From assembly GCF_013363975.1 (NCBI RefSeq), contig NZ_JABWGN010000010.1, positions 248,001 through 312,000 on the forward strand: 64,000 nt of DNA. The letters are read 5' to 3'. The first letter of the stretch is position 1, and each line of letters starts with the position of its first letter. The translations under genes were made by a program, and so were the position numbers. The DNA comes from Nonomuraea montanisoli (GTDB lineage: Bacteria; Actinomycetota; Actinomycetes; Streptosporangiales; Streptosporangiaceae). This document shows, piece by piece, positions 60,592 to 64,000 of this stretch. Under the pieces are notes generated by a model. That model was not told the DNA's origin, searched no databases, and saw nothing but the letters and a program-made list of their open reading frames with translations.

Positions 60592-62040
60592 TCATCCGTA
60601 GAGGTCCGCCAAGGTGATCAGCCGCACGTCGCGGTCGTCGCGGAGATCCGCGTCGAAATCCGCTCCGCTGTAACACGTCAGCAGCGTGTCGCGCGTGTCG
60701 TACCCCTTCACCGCCAGCAGGTCGCGCGCGCGCCGCAGCCGTGCCACGTGGCCCGCCGTCATCCTCCTGTCCCACTTGGCCTCTCCCAAGGAGAGGACGC
60801 GTCGGGGGCGGCCCGGCTCCTCCTGGGCGAGGACCGCCACGTCGACCTCGATCTGCGTGCGGTTGTGCGGGTCCGCGACCGTGCCCGCCGCCACCTCGCC
60901 CGGCAGTTCGCCGAACACCTCCGGCCCCGCGGACATCGCCCACTCCCGGCAGATCTCCTCGAAGTGCGGGCCCACCACCTGCGAGAGGAACGTGGCCTGA
61001 GAATTCGCCCAGGCGGCGTCACGGTCGCCCCGGTCCAGACGGGTCCATTCGCGCCGCATCACGGCTTCGTAGAAGACGATGAGCGGCTCGCGGATGCGGT
61101 ACAGCGTCTTGCCCTTGCGGAAGGCGTCGGCCTCGCGGCCGATCAGGCGGGCGTCCTCCAGGACCGTGAGCTGGTGACCGATGTCCGGAGACTTCCTGCC
61201 GATGTGGTTGGCGATGCCGCCTCTTGTCGCGTTGCCGGAGGCGATGGCGCCGAGCACTCCGTGGTAGAGCGCCGTGTCGCGAATGTCGGTCTCCTCGGCC
61301 AGCAGGTAGCGCGCCTCGCGGAAGAGCGGCGTCTGCGGGTTCAGCACCGTGCGGAGCACCCAGGGGCCGAAGTCCGCCAGCGACTCGGGCGAGTCGCCCG
61401 CCACGAACTCGCGCCGGTACGCGGGGGTGCCACCGACGATGGAGTGGACGAGGACGGCGAGGCGCGGATCGCCGATGTTCCAGAACTTCGCCGAGGCGCG
61501 ATAGTCCAGCGGCCGGACGATCAGTTCGAGGCTGGCCCGCCCCCGCAGGGGGGCGTTGCCCGCCAGCAGGCGGCCCATCACCCCCAGCGCCGAACCGCAC
61601 AGCAACAGGCGCGCCTCGCCCCGCCGTGCGGGACCGCGGGGGTCGAGGGCGTGCTGGATCAGCGAGGGCAGGGCCGGCGAGGCCTTGCTGAGGTACGGGA
61701 ACTCGTCGATCACGATGAGCCCGCGCGGAATCACCGCGAAGAGCCGCTCCAGTGCCTCTTCCCAGTCGTCGAACGCGTATCGGCCGCCCCCCGTGTGAGC
61801 GGCCAGGGCCTGCCCGAAGCGCGCCAGAGACTCGATCTCCGTCGCCTCGGTCGCCGCGAAGAAGAACCCGTCGACCTGCCGGGCGAGCGCGTCAAGGAGA
61901 TAGGTCTTCCCCTGACGGCGCCTGCCACTGACGATGCCCAGCCGGACGTCCGGACTGGGGGAGGTGGCGAACCTGGCCAATCCCTCCCATTCACGGTCAC
62001 GGTCGAAGACGTGAGCGGGTTTGGCGAGCCTCGCGGACAT
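60592..62040 (-). CDS. AAA-type ATPase with DUF234 nuclease-like C-terminus
   Basis: A 482-residue protein of the archaeal-type ATPase family. The P-loop is GRRRQGKT (39-46) and Walker B is LIVIDEFPYL (Asp112, Glu113). A winged-helix-like middle region is followed by a C-terminal DUF234 domain with IEVDVAVL and SLGEAKW near 405-430, a PD-(D/E)XK-like Asp...Glu-x-Lys arrangement. Such proteins are widespread, often sporadic, and have no established role; nucleic-acid or defence functions are guesses. ATG 62040 has TATGGT six bases upstream and no ribosome binding site. It is divergent from sppA. Confidence 0.88.
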   Translation of the reverse strand: MSARLAKPAHVFDRDREWEGLARFATSPSPDVRLGIVSGRRRQGKTYLLDALARQVDGFFFAATEATEIESLARFGQALAAHTGGGRYAFDDWEEALERLFAVIPRGLIVIDEFPYLSKASPALPSLIQHALDPRGPARRGEARLLLCGSALGVMGRLLAGNAPLRGRASLELIVRPLDYRASAKFWNIGDPRLAVLVHSIVGGTPAYRREFVAGDSPESLADFGPWVLRTVLNPQTPLFREARYLLAEETDIRDTALYHGVLGAIASGNATRGGIANHIGRKSPDIGHQLTVLEDARLIGREADAFRKGKTLYRIREPLIVFYEAVMRREWTRLDRGDRDAAWANSQATFLSQVVGPHFEEICREWAMSAGPEVFGELPGEVAAGTVADPHNRTQIEVDVAVLAQEEPGRPRRVLSLGEAKWDRRMTAGHVARLRRARDLLAVKGYDTRDTLLTCYSGADFDADLRDDRDVRLITLADLYG

Positions 62041-62144
62041 GTTAGAACCATATACCTAAGGACTGTACTTCTAAGGAGCATACTTCTAAGCACCTCTCCG
62101 AAGACGGCCGCGTACGTCCGAGATGTGTCGCTTAGGGTGGCTTC
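62041..62144. promoter_or_regulatory. Divergent ATPase/sppA control region with 15-bp repeats
   Basis: CTAAGGACTGTACTT (62056-62070) and CTAAGGAGCATACTT (62071-62085) are head-to-tail 15-bp repeats followed by a third CTAAG (62086-62090), in an AT-richer stretch. TATGGT six bases before the ATPase ATG (minus strand) and TAGGGT (62133-62138) six bases before the sppA ATG are likely -10 elements of leaderless transcripts. The repeats may be a regulator-binding site. Confidence 0.5.
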
Positions 62145-63842
62145 ATGGACGCAGGCAAGGCGATCTTCGAGACCGTGGACAAGCTTCGTCAGCGGCGCAC
62201 CGCCCCGCTTGTCCTGGAGCTGGACCTCACCGAGGGCCTCACCGAGGGGCCGCCCACCGATCCGTTGTCGGCCGTGCTGTCCATGCGCAAGCCGCGCCTG
62301 TCCGACGTGCTCGCCGGGCTCAAGCGCGGCCGCGACGACTCCCGGGTCAAGGCGCTGGTCGTGAAGATCGGCGGGAACCCGCTCGGGCTGGCCGTGGTCC
62401 AGGAGCTGCGGCAGGCCGTGACCCGGTTCCGCGCCTCCGGCAAGCTCACGGTCGCCTTCTCTGAGACCTACGGCGAGTTCGGCAACGGCACCGTCCCCTA
62501 CTACCTGGCCAGCGCCTTCGAGCGCGTCTACCTCCAGCCCAGCGGCGACGTCGGGCTGACCGGCGTGGCGCTGGAGCAGCGCTTCGTCAAGGGCGCGCTG
62601 GGCAAGCTGGGCGTCGGGTACGAGATGGGCCAGCGGCACGAGTACAAGACCGCCGCCAACACCTTCACCCAGGACCACATGACCGAGCCGCACCGGGAGT
62701 CGATGGAGCGGATCGTCGGGTCCGTCGTCGACCAGGTCGTGGCGGGCATCGCCGAGGGGCGGCGGCTGGACCCGGCCAAGGTGCGCGAGCTGATCGACCG
62801 GGGCCCGTTCATCGGGTCCGAGGCGGTCGAGGCCGGGCTGGTGGACGGACTCGCGTACCGGGACGAGGTGTACGACGAGGTCAAGAAGGCCGCCGGCAGC
62901 GAGGCGCACCTGCAGTACGTCTCCCGCTACGCCCGGGCCGCCATGGTGCGGAAGCTGCCCAACCCCACGGCCGACGGGGTCGCCCTCGTCCAGGGCCACG
63001 GGCAGATCAGGATGGGCCGCAGCGGCCGCAGCCCGCTCGGCGGCGGCGGGGCGATGGGGTCCGACACGGTGAGCGCCGCGCTGCGCGCCGCCCGGCGCGA
63101 CGACCACGTGAAGGCCGTCGTGTTCCGGGTGGACAGCCCCGGCGGCTCGTACGTCGCCTCCGACACCGTGTGGCGCGAGGTGGTGCTGACCCGCAAGGTC
63201 AAGCCCGTCATCGTGTCGATGGGCGACCTGGCCGCCTCGGGCGGCTACTTCGTCTCCATGGCCGCCGACGTGATCGTCGCCCAGCCGGGGACCCTGACCG
63301 GCTCGATCGGCGTCTTCGGCGGCAAGCCCGTCCTGTCCGAGCTGCTGGAGCGGATCGGCGTCAACTCCGAGCTGGTGGCCGGCGGCGCGAACGCCGGGAT
63401 GTTCTCCACCACGCGCGGCTTCTCGCCCGAGCAGTGGGAGCGGGTGAACGCCTGGCTGGACCGCATCTACGACGACTTCGTGGGCAAGGTGGCGCAGTCG
63501 CGCGACCTGACCCGCGAACGCGCGCACGAGCTGGCCCGGGGCCGGGTCTGGACCGGCGCCGACGCCCGGGAGCGCGGGCTGGTGGACGAGCTGGGCGGGC
63601 TGGAGGACGCGCTGGCCGTGGCGCGCAAGCGGGCGGGTCTGGCCGACGACGCCCCGGTGCGGGTCTACCCGCGCATCCACCCGCTGGAGCGGCTGCGCGG
63701 GGCGGAGTCGAGCGAGGACAAGGCGGCGGCGCTGGCCCGGGTCCGGATCGACGCGTGGGGGCCGCTGGCCCGGCTGTCGGCCGAGCTGGGGCTGCCGGCC
63801 GCGGGTCCCCTGGCCCTGCCCGGGTGGTACGCCATCCGCTGA
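62145..63842 (+). CDS. sppA: Signal peptide peptidase SppA (S49), long form
   Basis: A 565-residue double-domain S49 peptidase of the E. coli SppA type, which degrades cleaved signal peptides. The general-base lysine is in RHEYKTAAN (Lys168) in the first half, and the nucleophile serine in GDLAASGGYFVSM (Ser365) in the second half, as expected for the long form. TGSIGVFGGKPVLSELLERIGV near 390 is conserved. There is no clear N-terminal membrane helix, unlike E. coli SppA, so membrane attachment is uncertain. ATG 62145 has TAGGGT six bases upstream and no ribosome binding site, suggesting a leaderless transcript. Confidence 0.94.
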   Translation: MDAGKAIFETVDKLRQRRTAPLVLELDLTEGLTEGPPTDPLSAVLSMRKPRLSDVLAGLKRGRDDSRVKALVVKIGGNPLGLAVVQELRQAVTRFRASGKLTVAFSETYGEFGNGTVPYYLASAFERVYLQPSGDVGLTGVALEQRFVKGALGKLGVGYEMGQRHEYKTAANTFTQDHMTEPHRESMERIVGSVVDQVVAGIAEGRRLDPAKVRELIDRGPFIGSEAVEAGLVDGLAYRDEVYDEVKKAAGSEAHLQYVSRYARAAMVRKLPNPTADGVALVQGHGQIRMGRSGRSPLGGGGAMGSDTVSAALRAARRDDHVKAVVFRVDSPGGSYVASDTVWREVVLTRKVKPVIVSMGDLAASGGYFVSMAADVIVAQPGTLTGSIGVFGGKPVLSELLERIGVNSELVAGGANAGMFSTTRGFSPEQWERVNAWLDRIYDDFVGKVAQSRDLTRERAHELARGRVWTGADARERGLVDELGGLEDALAVARKRAGLADDAPVRVYPRIHPLERLRGAESSEDKAAALARVRIDAWGPLARLSAELGLPAAGPLALPGWYAIR

Positions 63843-63879
63843 CGAAGCCGCGCGGGCCGTTGCCGGAGCCGAGAAGGGT

Positions 63880-64000
63880 CAGCCGCCCATCGGGCGGTAG
63901 CGGCCGCGCAGGCGGATCAGCGGGGCCAGGGTCGGGGTGATGTAGGGGACGTTCACCACGCGGGCCAGGAACAGCGTGTGGTCACCCGCCGGCACCACCT
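63880..64000 (-). CDS. C-terminal end of a flavin-reductase-like protein (cut by window edge)
   Basis: Forty codons of a leftward gene ending at 63880 are visible. The sequence PAGDHTLFLARVV followed by PLIRLRGRYRPMGG is typical of the C-terminus of flavin reductase-like FMN-binding proteins (the GDH motif and the closing G-x-YR). The rest lies outside the window, so the partner oxygenase or substrate is unknown. Its stop is 37 bases from the sppA stop on the other strand. Confidence 0.6.

Overview
The window is very GC-rich, gene-dense DNA with strong third-position G/C bias, frequent GTG starts and purine-rich ribosome binding sites. It carries the actinobacterial GlgE pathway (GlgE, TreS, maltokinase), AfsR/SARP-type regulation and a bank of Pkn-type kinases. 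This fits a chromosomal segment of a filamentous actinomycete, probably of the Streptosporangiales (Nonomuraea-like); the genus is an inference. No tRNA, rRNA, CRISPR array, insertion sequence or phage gene was seen.

Layout. 1-11 kb: the N-terminus of a membrane protein, then ligA, a MetE-like protein, an MBL hydrolase, mnmA, a DUF695-like protein and a cysteine desulfurase. A TetR regulator and an MFS exporter follow, with a perfect palindromic operator between tetR and the desulfurase gene. 11-21 kb: an Rpn-like PD-(D/E)XK protein, etfBA, three tandem membrane-anchored Ser/Thr kinases and a YbaK-like deacylase. 21-30 kb: a Tat-exported flavin amine oxidase; a coupled coiled-coil / PP-loop / D-aminopeptidase operon of unknown job; a secreted GH30 xylanase-like enzyme with its own promoter and a xylanase-type operator; an enoyl-CoA hydratase; a secreted cell-wall amidase; and an RpiR regulator.

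30-48 kb: alpha-glucan metabolism. glgP is divergent from glgE-treS-mak, and glgB lies 6.6 kb further on. Between mak and glgB sit an imine-reductase-like gene, a large AfsR-type regulator and a two-gene copper amine oxidase. 48-60.5 kb: a secreted subtilisin-like protease, then what reads as a high-mannose N-glycan utilisation locus. That locus has a sugar ABC transporter (binding protein and two permeases) with a GH38 alpha-mannosidase, divergent from a LacI regulator followed by a GH5 enzyme and a secreted GH85 endo-beta-N-acetylglucosaminidase. Two CTAAACC-type LacI operators overlap well-formed promoters on both sides of lacI. 60.5-64 kb: an ATPase/DUF234 protein, an SppA protease and the C-terminus of a flavin-reductase-like protein.

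Themes. Many starts lack a Shine-Dalgarno sequence and instead have TANNNT 6-9 bases before the start codon, suggesting leaderless transcripts. In-frame 15- or 30-bp tandem repeats occur in linkers of several proteins. Strong hairpins mark most convergent gene ends. The best candidates for undescribed biology are the N-glycan locus with its LacI circuit, the split copper amine oxidase with an altered cofactor motif, and the coiled-coil/PP-loop/D-aminopeptidase operon.
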